This document shows, in pieces, positions 23,695-34,796 of a stretch of DNA of 64,000 nt (its first letter is position 1; each line of letters starts with the position of its first letter). The notes below the pieces were generated by a model. That model had not been told where the DNA came from. It saw only the letters and a list, made by a program, of their open reading frames with translations, and ran no database searches. Position numbers and translations under genes: made by a program. The stretch covers positions 5,022,001-5,086,000 of the forward strand of contig JAHREC010000018.1 in assembly GCA_020081605.1 (NCBI GenBank), written 5' to 3'. This stretch comes from Albifimbria verrucaria. Lineage: Eukaryota > Ascomycota > Sordariomycetes > Hypocreales > Stachybotryaceae.

Positions 23695-24932
23695 ATGGCT
23701 CGCCGCGATTCCGAAGAGCCTCTTGCGCTCCTCACCCCCGAGGAGCAGGAGCACGAGCGTGAGGCCAAGTCTGAGGAGGCCGATATCGAGGCCAGCGCCG
23801 GCCACCAACCCCCGTCAAGGGCCAGAACCTCGACCACGAATACACCATCCCCAGCACTGTCAAGTTCGCCTGGCTGGGAACCTACTTCTTCTTCTCCCTC
23901 GCCCTGACTCTCTACAACAAGCTCGTCCTTGGCATGGTTAGTCCTCAGCATCCCCGTGGCACGTTTGCAAAAGCTAACACCGCTTCTCTCTACCTCTAGT
24001 TCCACTTCCCATGGCTCCTGACCTTCCTCCACGCGTCATTCGCCAGTATGGGCACCTACGCCATGATGCAGTTTGGCTACTTCAAGCTGTCGCGACTCGG
24101 TCGCCGTGAGAATCTCGCTCTCGTCGCATTCAGTGCTCTCTTCACCGCAAACATCGCCGTCTCCAACCTGTCCCTCGCCATGGTCTCCGTCCCCTTCTAC
24201 CAGACGATGCGCATGCTGTGCCCCATCTTCACCATCCTCATCTTCCGCGTTTGGTACAGCCGCACCTACAGCACCATGACCTACCTCTCCCTGGTGCCCC
24301 TCATCATCGGTGCTGCTATGACCACTGCCGGCGAGATGAGCTTCACCGATGCGGGTTTCCTCCTCACCATTCTCGGTGTCATTCTGGCTGCTGTCAAGGT
24401 ATGTATCTTCTTGGCTACTGCGTCAATCCATTGCCAAGTATTATCTCACTAACGCGCTTTTCAGACCGTTGTGACCAACCGATTCATGACTGGATCTCTG
24501 TCCCTGCCACCTGTCGAGTTCCTTATGCGCATGTCTCCTCTTGCCGCTCTGCAGGCTCTTGCTTGCGCTGCCGCCACCGGCGAGGTCACCGGCTTCTACA
24601 AACTCATGCACTCGGGTGACGTCGCATTGGCCCCTGCCATCGCTTCGCTGACCGGCAACGGTTTCCTGGCCTTCCTGCTCAACATCTCATCCTTCAACAC
24701 GAACAAGCTGGCTGGTGCCCTTACCATGACCGTTTGCGGCAACCTGAAGCAATGTTTGACCGTCGCCCTCGGTATCTTCCTCTTCAACGTCACCGTCGAT
24801 CTCCTGAACGGTGCCGGTATGTTCGTCACCATGATTGGTGCCGCCATCTACAGCAAGGCCGAGCTGGACAACAAGAACAAGAAGAAGGCGCAAGAGGCCG
24901 GCTACAAGCCCGTGGACCAGAACCCTCGGTAG
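23695..24932 (+). CDS. Triose-phosphate/nucleotide-sugar transporter (TPT/DMT family; one suspected frameshift)
   Basis: Multi-pass drug/metabolite-type transporter of the TPT family, likely in Golgi or ER membrane; substrate unknown. After a cytosolic acidic N-terminus (MARRDSEEPLALLTPEEQ) come about ten helices, including FAWLGTYFFFSLALTLYNK, WLLTFLHASFASMGTYA, SLVPLIIGAAMTTAGE, FLLTILGVILAAVK and a late pair with GNLKQCLTVALGIFLFN. The motif SVPFYQTMRMLCPIFT and the ending KAELDNKNKKKAQE are typical of fungal members. Introns 23937-23999 and 24399-24464. The C run at 23809-23813 is one base short, just before FAWLGTY. About 370 residues. Start ATG at 23695 follows a long pyrimidine-rich leader. 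Confidence 0.9.
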
Positions 24933-25740
24933 ACTCGCCGTTCAAGAATGAACATAGTTTTTCTTTGATGATATTTTAGCCCTTTCCTATCTTCATTTCA
25001 GCTTAAATGCCTCGTCGTGGATGAACAAGTGCGGTGATGACGGTTCGGCAGAGGTTTGCCATTTTCCTTTGTACGCGCCCCTGCGGGTTTCTGCATCACG
25101 CTACCCCGGGCACCCACAGAGATCTGGTCAGGCATGCACTGTTTTCATATATTTTTATATCTGGTTCCCCTCGGCTAGCATCCGAGGACGGCAGCAGGTT
25201 GTTGGTCATGATCATGGGCTACGGCGTTGGGAAAATTTCACACATGGCCGCCAGTAGACGGTAGCGCCCGGGCAATAATACCTCTAGGATAGCCTGATTT
25301 TCTTCGTTGATGCATAGCAGGGTACGGTGGCTTAGGGATAGGGTCGGTGAAGTGTGAAACAGACAAACCTTTTAATCTAAGCTTCTACCTAGAGTTCGTA
25401 AACATGGCTTTGATTGACCCTAGACGTGATGCGGTATGTCGTAACTGTGACGAAATGTCTCACACATGTGCAAATCAGTTATTATATGTGTTTCGGCTTA
25501 TGTGGTACCACCACGGTTATTGAGACAAGAGGGCTGTGGGCATGATAATGATTCTTATATTACACTATGCCTAAACGCCGCGCTATGCAAACAGTGAGAA
25601 GCCAAACATTGAAGAGAATCAGCGCCCAAGAATGAACCAGAACTAGGGAACAAATACAAAAGAATCTGGCGCCTTGCAGAACAAACCCTAGCAGAGGGCC
25701 AAGGTTCCGTCTCCACGTGCTAGACGACTTTCACGGAAAG
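24933..25740. other. 0.8 kb convergent 3' interval
   Basis: Between the transporter and the Rmd1-type gene, tail to tail. No coding signal seen. Confidence 0.45.
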
Positions 25741-27854
25741 TTAAATTTCGTGATGTGACTCGGTGCCTCCCGTACAAGCGCTGTCTCGCTTGAGAGCCCA
25801 GATGCCATGCTCTAATTCACTAACCGTGGCGTTCGGCTGTAGGCCCAGTGCCATGGCCAGGATCTCGAGGTCGCTAAGCCCTCTGTCGCGAGCCTGGGCC
25901 TCGGGCACGTCTCGTCGATGCGGCGACGGTGATACAAGCACGACGTGCTCGCTTGGTGGCGCGGACCACGAGATGGCGGAAGAAGCTGCGTTGCTACCGT
26001 TGGACTTCGGGCCTTCATCGTTGTTGCGGCTGCTGCGCTCGAGCATGGCGAATCGCAGGCCAACCTCGGTCACGGTGACAAGAATACTGACGATAATGAG
26101 GATAATCACAATCCAGGTAATCGCGCTCATTTTGGCGTCGGCGACAGAGTCAGACAGGATCTCTGCGAGATCGAGGAAGACACGGCAGCGCTCGTTGAGG
26201 ACCTTGATACGAGGGTCAATCTCGAGGTACTCGCGGATAGCGGCGTACAAGGGTGCAGCGTCGGTTCCGAATCCCAAAAAAGTTGGGCACATCCAATATA
26301 TTCGAGGCTGTACGTTGGACACGATATTAGTATGTGTTACTCTACTGCCTCTGCTGAGAGATAGTACTCCGGGAGCGGGTGGATAGTGGAAGGCCACTTA
26401 CAAAGGTTGATATCAACACGATTCTTGAACAGTCTTCCCAGTATCTTGACAATTTCCGTTCTCGTCATGTTTAGCTCGCCCGTGAGCGCCAGTGTCTTTG
26501 GGACATGTTGGGCATCCAACATAGTCTCGCTCATTCGCTCCTCGAAGAGGCACAGCTTCGTGCTCTGCGCAATCGCGTGGCTGATCGTCAGCTTAATCAT
26601 ATGATCTGAGCGAGGCAGCAGCGTGATCATGTCGTTGAAAACACGCGGCCGGTCGACGTCGGGGCTGTACTCGAAGTGGAACTCCTCCGTTTCGTAATCA
26701 TCCTGCTCGAGCGGCCGCGTGAGGATGCTGATGCCGTTCTCGGAGTCGGCAAAGGTCAGGTCGGCGAGTATGTCCTTTTCTTGGTGCTCCGTGAAGTTCC
26801 AGAACACAACCACGCCGTACGAGAAGACGAACATTTCGGCAAAGTTCTTGGCGGTAGGCGCCAGACGGTTCATCTGAGAGACGTTGGCATCATCATGCTG
26901 GAAGGGGTCGCTCTGGAAGTCGTCATCGCTGGGACTATCTGAGAATCCTGGGGTCTCCGTCGCGGTCCCTCGGGGCTGTTGTGGCCCGTGTATGCGTCGT
27001 CTTCGAAATAGCCTTCATGGTGGTCGCGCCGTTCGCTGCGCTCGATTTCGAGATCTAATACAGTCTTCCCCGTGCCTGGTGTCTTCAGGATCGGGCGACT
27101 ACGCACTCGGTACCCCTCCGTACCATTGAGCAAGGGAGGGCGTAGATAACGTAAAGGCAGTCATCGTAGATCTTCGTTTTCGCTTCGTGCTGCTTCCTCA
27201 AGAACTCGGCCGTCGATTTGACCTTGAAAGCTTGCGCCGTGCAGTACGCCGTGAGCCTGCTGACTTTCTCTGTCCGCTGGACCTTGGGTAACCTCTCGGC
27301 GTAGCTTTTGCCTCGGATACCTCCTCGCTTCTTCAGTACATCCAATTCCTCGTCGTTTAATGGCCTGTTCTGTTCATCCTGGAGCCTTCGGGCCAAGACT
27401 GCCTCGCTCTCGATTTCTTCATCTGCATCGTCTTTTTCGTCCGTCTCTGGCAGCAGGACTAGTTTCTCGCTGATTTTGGTGGTTCGTGACGGCATTGGCT
27501 TGCCGGTTCGTGACTGCGCGTTCGCCAATCCTCCGGAAGAAACGCGTCGAGTCTGCTGGGGCTCCCTGATGCAGATGGAGCAGCCCTTGGTGATATGGCT
27601 GGCGGTATTCGAGGCTGTCCGGACGGGATCTGGGTGCTGTATTGGAGGACGTTGTCAACTGTCATGAAACGCATGGGCGTTCGCCCAGGTGCGCCGGCGC
27701 CCGTGTCTTGCCGTTGCAGATGTTTCCTAGGGCTGTTTCTCTCTCGGGAATCGGTCACCTGCAATTCGATTAAGTTCAACGCTGCCAATCAATCAATCAA
27801 TCAGAGACATATGGAACGTACGAGGACCGACGGTCGCTGTTTTGCCGACGACAT
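25741..27854 (-). CDS. Rmd1/Rmd8-type DUF155 protein (five suspected frameshifts)
   Basis: Member of the DUF155 family of yeast Rmd1/Rmd8 (required for meiotic nuclear division; molecular role unclear). A first exon of 11 codons (ATG 27854, MSSAKQRPSVL) is joined through GTACGT..TTGCAG (27759-27821). Then: disordered N-terminus, TGKPMPSRTTKISEKLVLLP, RLTAYCTAQAFKVKSTAEFL, a Ser/Asp-rich insert, and the conserved core NFAEMFVFSYGVVVFWNFTE, SHAIAQSTKLCLFEE, KILGRLFKNRVDINL. A second intron (about 26313-26396) leads to DVPNFFWDSEP and REYLEIDPRIKVLNERC, then one C-terminal membrane helix WIVIILIIVSILVTVTEVG. About 640 residues. Short runs (plus strand): GGGG 27558, GGG 27134, GGGG 26972, A6 26276, GGG 26251. 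The reading frame steps the same way each time. Confidence 0.88.
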
Positions 27855-28365
27855 GCTTTAGCGATACGGGGAGCCGTAGCTCAGCCTCCCAGGTAAAAAT
27901 GCACTCTATCAATGATAGAGACAGCAGCGATAGAGATAGAAGCTCTGACGGATGGGGGATATGTCAAGACTGGAGTGGAGGGGTATGGAAGGGATGTTAG
28001 TTTCCACCAAAAAGCATACCAGTTGTTAGGTACTCGTTTGGGTGGACATGGGTAGTTCAGATGACCTCATGTGTGGTTTTTGGTTGTCCACAGCCCAGCT
28101 TATGGACCTACCCTATACTGTTGGCCCTACATCAGTTATCTGTGGCTATATTGGCTACGTTGGGGTACTGTTTTCTGGTTATGTGTAGTGTTCGATTAAT
28201 TGATGTGGATATATAATTTCATCACTGGCCTGGGAGATGGTGTGGCGTTCGGTATAAAAATCAAATACGTTGAGTAAGAAATACTCATCACTGTAGAATA
28301 CTACTATTCACGATGTATGTAAACACACAGCCCCACGTCCACCCCATACTATCGGTATAGAGAGG

Positions 28366-28545
28366 TATAAAAATCTGGTCAGCCCCAGCAAAAGATGAAC
28401 ACATACAACAGCCGGTATTCGCTGGTCGTCACCGACCCAACTACTAATCTGCCGCTTGCCTGCTTGATTAAGGGAGAGCGGACGGGATCCCATATTTTCA
28501 GACAGCTATGGTCGTATGTGTTGGAGGAGCAAAGCCAAGGTGTAG
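28366..28545. repeat. direct repeat, copy 1
   Basis: Shares with copy 2 the core CCGGTATTCGCTGGTCGTCA and ACCCAACTACTAATCTG, then GGAGAGCGGACGGGATCCC and ATGGTCGTATGTG. Identity is roughly 75-80 percent by eye, with several transitions. The spacing between copies is about 207 bp. Confidence 0.85.
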
Positions 28546-28573
28546 ATAAGCCCACTCACTATGCTATCCACGA

Positions 28574-28755
28574 TGTAAAAAGACAGGACTCCACCAAAAA
28601 GATGAACATACAACAACCGGTATTCGCTGGTCGTCACCGACCCAACTACTAATCTGTCTCTTACAAGGTTGACTTGGGGAGAGCGGACGGGATCCCGTAT
28701 TTTCTTGTAGATATGGTCGTATGTGATGTGGTTGCGAGGCAAAGTGGGCTAAGGG
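28574..28755. repeat. direct repeat, copy 2
   Basis: Second copy, same orientation. Differences from copy 1 include GCC/ACC, CCGC/TCTC and CCCAT/CCCGT changes and short indels. Neither copy encodes a protein or has terminal inverted repeats that I can see. Confidence 0.85.
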
Positions 28756-29709
28756 TGGATGGATGAATGACGGACATGGTGAGCTACACCAAAAACGACG
28801 ACTTAGACGTCTATCATGTCCCAATTGTACCAAAATACCAGCCTGTCAGAGGTCCTGCTTGGGGTCTAGTAATAGTCTCCTACTTGCTTAGTACGAAAAC
28901 ACGGAAAAGAGTTGTCTGTTCGGTGTCTTTTATTTAATGGTGATGCATTACTTTGTGATCTCGATCCCCGATTTCAAGCGACGGGCTAAACAAGTCGATT
29001 GACTTATGAGATGACATAACCAGAGTGCATTTATTTGTTTCAATGCTGTGACGGGATTTCCATTGATTGGGACCCAATCCTGCCGGTAGTCTGGAGAAGC
29101 GGAGCCCGCTGTGCCGGCGGCCCAATCATAGGGGCGTTGCTGGGCGTTGCTAGGCGGTTGCCCCTTGTTTGTTTACATATTACACCCAGCAGCGAGCAAG
29201 CAAGGCCCTGGCAAAGCCATACAGGGCACTGTGATGCTGCGTTGACTTGGACCCGAAGCACCCCGCCGGCTGCTTTTGGCTTCAGCTACCCCGGCAGGTT
29301 TTTCGTCCATCATCTGTTCTTGGCTGGGCCTCACTCTCTTCCCTTCCGAAGCTCCTTTGCACCATCGTGGTCGACGGCCGTGGCATTTCACCTTGACACA
29401 CCACACGGTCCAGCTTCTGGCCTTCAACTTCTCCCACGGCTCTCTTTGTTCCAGGCTGTATGTCATAACAGCCATCCCGCATTCCAAGCGCCACCCGTCG
29501 CCGCACACATTCCAACCGCCGTCCGAATAGAGAGATCTGCGGGTCTCGATACGATGCCTTGACAGTGCCAGGGACAGGTACTCACCATCTTGTCAGCTGG
29601 CAGAGACAGAACAGAAACAAAAGAAGCAGCGAGACCTTGATACCTCGCCTAGACACAAGGGACAGGCGCATCCGAGGAAGAAGAAGGGTGGAGGAGCTTC
29701 GAGTCGAAA

Positions 29710-32700
29710 ATGTCGTACCGTCCTCATCCCCTCCGTCACTCCCACACCACGGACTTGTCGGTGTCGGCCAGCAACATCCAGCGCTTCCCATCTACCACAT
29801 CCTCATCTGCCTCCTCAGGCTACTCCCACGCCTCCGACCACAGCCTCAACAGCCAGTACACATCCGCCTCGAGTGGTTACGGCACCCTACCCGTCACAAG
29901 CGCGGCCAAAGCGATGTTCTGACCCGCGCCAAAACCTTCGAAGCAGCCGGGAAATGCACGGTCCCAAGAAGGAACCCGTACATCTCTACACCAACGCGCG
30001 CCAGTCGCTTCGCCCACTACCCCAAGCTCCCGCGCCCACGGCTGCCGCCTCTCCTCCAAGCACCCCGCCGCATGCTTCAGTGAGGTACGATCGTGGCAAA
30101 AGCGTTGATCTGGGCAAGCTCGCCCTGGCCAAGCAGGATGCATGCCCATCTCCGACCACACCGCCCAGGCCTCTGCCTATGCGGCCCAACTCCATGCTCT
30201 TGACGAGGTCGGATACTATCAGAGGAAGCAGTGTCGCTGTCGCTCCCAGCCACACTGCTGCTCCCACCTCTCCTGGGCATGGCCACTCACTCTCACTCTC
30301 ACTCTCATAGTGCCCAATTAGCCCGCCCGGACCTCGAGCAATTGGGCCGGTCTTCGACAAGCCAGCTTCGTACGCTATCACGCCTGGCGCAGTCTGATGC
30401 TGCCAAAGACTTTAACATCAATTCTCCCGCGCAAGAAGTCATTGGCCTCCGTGGCAGACGAAAGCTTCAACGAGCCGATAAGCCCGATGCCTCCCGAGGA
30501 TTCAAAACCGGAGGTTACGGCTGGGAGGGCCGAAACTGGATGGATAAGCAACGCCAGTTTCTTCAGGCCTATGAGTACCTTTGCCACATTGGTGAGGCCA
30601 AGGAGTGGATAGAAGATGTCACGCAGAAATCACTGCCCCCATCGTTGAGTTGGAAGAAGCACTGCGTGACGGCGTCACGCTCGCAGAAGTTGTTGAAGCT
30701 CTTCACCCCGACAGGAGATACCGAATATTTCATCACCCCAAACTACAGTATCGACATTCAGACAATATTGCAATCTTCTTTAGATATTTGGATGAAGTCG
30801 AACTTCCGGATCTTTTCCGCTTCGAACTCATTGATCTATACGAGAAGAAGAACATTCCCAAAGTCATATATTGCATTCATGCCCTTAGTTGGCTGCTCTT
30901 CCGCAAGGGCATCCTTGACTTCCGCATCGGCAACCTGGTTGGACAGCTGGAGTTTGAGCACCACGAGCTGGAAGAGATGCAAAGGGACTTGATAAGCTTG
31001 GTGTTAATATGCCAAGCTTCGGTACCATGGGTGCGGATTTCGGCGTTCCAGAGCCGGAGCCGGAGCCAGAAGAAACCGAAGAAGAGCGGATCGACCGAGA
31101 ATTGCATGAAAACGAACACATGATCGTTGATTTGCAGGCTCAGATCCGTGGTGCCATGCTACGACAGAAGCTCGGAGATCTTATGCATCGCTTATGGGAC
31201 GAGGAAGAGCTCTTGGTTGAACTTCAAGCTCGCGTTCGCGGCGACTTTACCCGGCAAATTATGGGTTATCGGCTGCAGATGCGGCGATTTGCTGTCCAAC
31301 TGCAGAGCGCTGCTCGAGGTTTCCTCGTTCGACAAAGACTTGAAAAGCGTGACCAGTTTTGGAGGGCGATGGAACCTGATATTCTAGACTTACAAAGTAT
31401 TATACGCGCCAAGAAGGCACGAGCAGAGGTACAGGACTTGAAGTCGCAACTGTCAGTCTGCAGTGGACCTATTCGGGACATCCAGGCAACATTTAGAGGC
31501 TTCCTGGTACGAAAGAACATCGCCGCTCAGCAGCGCGAGACGGTACAGTCATCCAACTCTGTACAGAAACTCCAAGCTGTTGTTCGTGGAATGCTTGTCA
31601 GGGATCAAGTTGCCAAGGACCTTGAGTCTCTCCAAGGACAGACCACCATGATCACAGCTCTTCAGGCCGCTGCAAGGGCTAGCATGACTAGAGGTCACAT
31701 TAGCTACCAACAGGAGCAGCTCCGAAGCTTCGATCCTTTGTGGACCACACTCCAAGCGGCCGTCCGCGGATACACATCTCGAATGAGCACTCAGGCACTG
31801 AAGGCGGATCTGAAGCAACACACTAGCCAGTTTGAACTTCTGCAAGCAATGATCAGGGCTCAAGCTGTCCGAAGAGATATTGCTGAACAACTTGCTGCTC
31901 TGAACGAGACCGAACCCGAGGTTGTAAGCCTTCAGGGACATATTAGGGGCTACCTTGAGCGAGCAAGAATCGCCCTGGAGAGGAAGCAGCTTGACAGCCA
32001 AGAACAGCAGATCACAACTTTACAGGGTATGATTCGAGGATATCTCTACCGCAAGCAGCATACAGCGCTTTTAGAGGAACTTGAGTCTCACACACCAGAA
32101 ATAACCGCTTTCCAAGCATTCCTAAGAGCAGTGGTAGTAAGGGCAAATGTCGAGGACTTGCTTGCTGATCTTGACGAGGAACAAGAATCCATTACAGCAT
32201 TCCAGGCTGCCGCAAAGGCCTTCATTGTCCGCGCCAAGTTCGAAGAGAAGCGTCGCTACTTTAACGAGAACATGCAAAAAGTCGTCAAGATTCAGAGCTT
32301 CGTCCGTGCCAAGGTTCAGGGCGAGGCGTACAAGAGTTTGACCACAGGCAAGAATCCTCCGGTCAGCGCCGTCAAGAATTTTGTCCACCTTCTCAATGAC
32401 AGTGACTTTGACTTCAACGAGGAAGTCGAGTTCGAGCGGATGCGAAAGACGGTCGTGCAACAGGTGCGCCAGAACGAGATGCTGGAGCAGTATATTGACC
32501 AGCTTGATATCAAGATTGCTCTTCTGGTGAAGAACAAGATCACTCTTGATGAGGTTGTTAGGCACCAACACGCATTTGGCGGTCACTCCATGGGGCTGCT
32601 TGCCAATTCCTCTATCTCTTCAGCCAACCAGTTTGACCTCAAGGCTTTGAACAAGAGCTCGAGGAAGAAGCTTGAATCATACCAACAACTATTTTTCAAT

Positions 32701-34796
32701 CTGCAAACACAGCCACAATATCTTGCACGACTTTTCAAGCGCATCCGCGAGCAAGGCACTGCTGAGAAAGAATGCAAACGAATTGAGCTCTTAACCATGA
32801 GCCTTTTCGGATATGCTCAAAAACGTCGTGAGGAATATTACCTTCTCAAGATGATTGCAAGGGCCATACGTGAAGAGGTTGACGGCGCAATGGTGCTTCA
32901 AGAATACTTGCGTGGCAACTACTTCTGGACAAAGCTTCTAACCAACTACACCAGATCGCCCAAGGATCGCAAGTTCCTAAGAGATCTCATCGGCCCAATC
33001 ATTCGTGACAACATCATCGAAGACCCCGCTCTTGACCTCGAGAGTGACCCTATGCAGATTTACAGGTCAGCCATAAACAACGAGGAGCTACGAACTGGTC
33101 GCCCCGACCCGCGACCTTTAGATGTTCCCCGTGATGTTGCCATTAGAGATCCTGAAACCCGAAGACTCTTTATTGATCACCTGCGCGATCTTCGAGAGAT
33201 TTGCGACCAATTTTTCCTATCCATGGAGGACCTTTTACACAAGATGCCCTACGGCCTTCGCTTCCTTAGCGGCCAGATGTTCGAGGCTTTGTGCCAGCAC
33301 TTCGACCGCGAACCGCAAGATCATCTGCTGCAGATTGTTGCCAACTGGATCTGGAAGTTCTATCTGCAACCTGCCGTGGTTAACCCCGAAAACCTTGGAG
33401 TCATTGAGAAGGTTCTGAGCCCATTGCAGAAGAGAAACCTCAGTGAGGTTGCCAAGGTTATTGGGCAGATCGCGTCGGGTCGGCCATTTGGAGGTGAAAA
33501 TGTCTATCTGCAGCCACTGAACGCCTTTGTTGCCGAATCTATTGATAGGCTGCTACAAATCACAAGCGATCTGATCTCCGTTCCCGATGCCGAGAGGACG
33601 TTCGATATTGACGAGTTCAACGATCTCTACGCGAAGAACAAGCCAACTCTGTATATCAAGATGACAGATGTCTTTGCCATTCACAATCTGGTGGCGGCGG
33701 AGCTTCAATGCATGTGCCCCAATCGCGATGATGTGCTCCGGGAAATCATGCATGACTTGGGTAGTGCCAAGAGCAACGAGAACGAGATGAATGCCGCCGG
33801 GTCTTCAGACATCCATATGTTCTTGACACCAAAGCTGCACGATGTTGAGGATCCCGAAGCGCAGGTGAAGGCGCTCTTCATGGAGACCAAGCGATGCGTC
33901 TTGTATATTGTGCGAGTGCAAACCGGCGCTAACCTCCTGGAGATTCTGGTTAAGCCTATCATGCCGGAAGATGAGATGAAGTGGCACTCCTTACTGAGGG
34001 ATGACTTTGCACCAAATAACAGGACCAGAGGAGCGTACTCGGACGCCAACATGGTGGACGTTACACGTATGACATACCATGAACTCAAGAGAACTGCTTT
34101 GGAGAACATCATGCGACTGGAGCAAATGGGACGCATCTCCAAGCACAACTTCTACCAGGATGTACTGAACGCCATTGCCAGCGACATCCGAACCAAGAGC
34201 CGTAGACGTGTGCAAAGACAACGAGAGTTGGAAGGAGTCCGACTCACCTTGAGCAACTTGCACCAGAAGGCCAAGTACCTTGAGCAACAGCGCAAGAGTT
34301 ACGACGACTACATTGAGCAGGCTATGGCGACGCTGCAAAATAAGAAGGGTAAGTGAAGCTCCGTCTCGGAGTCCCGAAGATCACAAAGATTGAGTACTAA
34401 CACGTGTAACAGAAAGAAACGATTCCTCATGCCATTTACAAAGCAATACAATCACCAACGTGAGCTTGAACGAAGTGGACGAGTGCCCAAGTTCGGCAGC
34501 TTCAAGTACAGCGCAAGAGCGCTGTCAGAAAAGGAGTCCTCGTGTCCTGGAATGGAGTGGCAGACTGGGACAAGGTGAACCTGACCATCTCCTGCGACGA
34601 AGTTGGCGTTTTCGCGCTCGAAGGGTCGCGCGGACACATACAAATACCCGGAGCCAGCGCGCTGGTACCAATCGAGGACTTGCTGCAGGCACAGTTTGAG
34701 GCGCATCAGTTCATGAACATGTTTGAGGGCAACCTCAAGCTCAACGTGAACCTGCTACTACACCTGCTCTACAAGAAATTCTACCGAACACAGTAA
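29710..34796 (+). CDS. rng2: IQGAP-type scaffold, Rng2/Iqg1 (seven suspected indels)
   Basis: Scaffold of the cytokinetic actomyosin ring, acting at septation sites. Order: disordered Ser-rich N-terminus from ATG 29710 (MSYRPHPLRHSHTTD), calponin-homology domain (about residues 280-400: LRDGVTLAEVVEAL, IFFRYLDEVELPDLF, IYCIHALSW), about 14 IQ-like repeats of the form xLQxxxRGxxxR spaced about 35 residues apart, Ras-GAP-related domain (EYLRGNYFWTKLL, LHKMPYGLRFLSGQMFEAL), and the RasGAP C-terminal domain (SEKGVLVSWNGV-type, VADWDKVNLTIS), ending LLYKKFYRTQ. About 1,670 residues. One intron (34350-34411) near the 3' end. Suspected short runs: CCC 29890, GGG 29949, CT repeat 30284-30309 (two bases), C5 30637, GGG 30984, GGG 34347, GG 34533. 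The core 31009-34356 is one intact frame. Confidence 0.93.

Larger units (their letters stand above)
27855..29709. other. 1.9 kb divergent spacer with tandem repeats
   Basis: Between the Rmd1-type and IQGAP genes. The left part is AT-rich and carries two diverged direct repeats of about 180 bp. The right part (29.0-29.7 kb) is pyrimidine-rich and probably holds the IQGAP promoter and leader. No gene recognised. Confidence 0.5.

Noticed and set aside
28366..28755. CRISPR-like or transposon terminal repeats
   Set aside because: Only two long imperfect copies, no spacers, no inverted ends, no transposase; nuclear fungal DNA.
29035..29562. 175-codon plus frame before the IQGAP gene
   Set aside because: No domain; probably promoter/leader sequence of the IQGAP gene.
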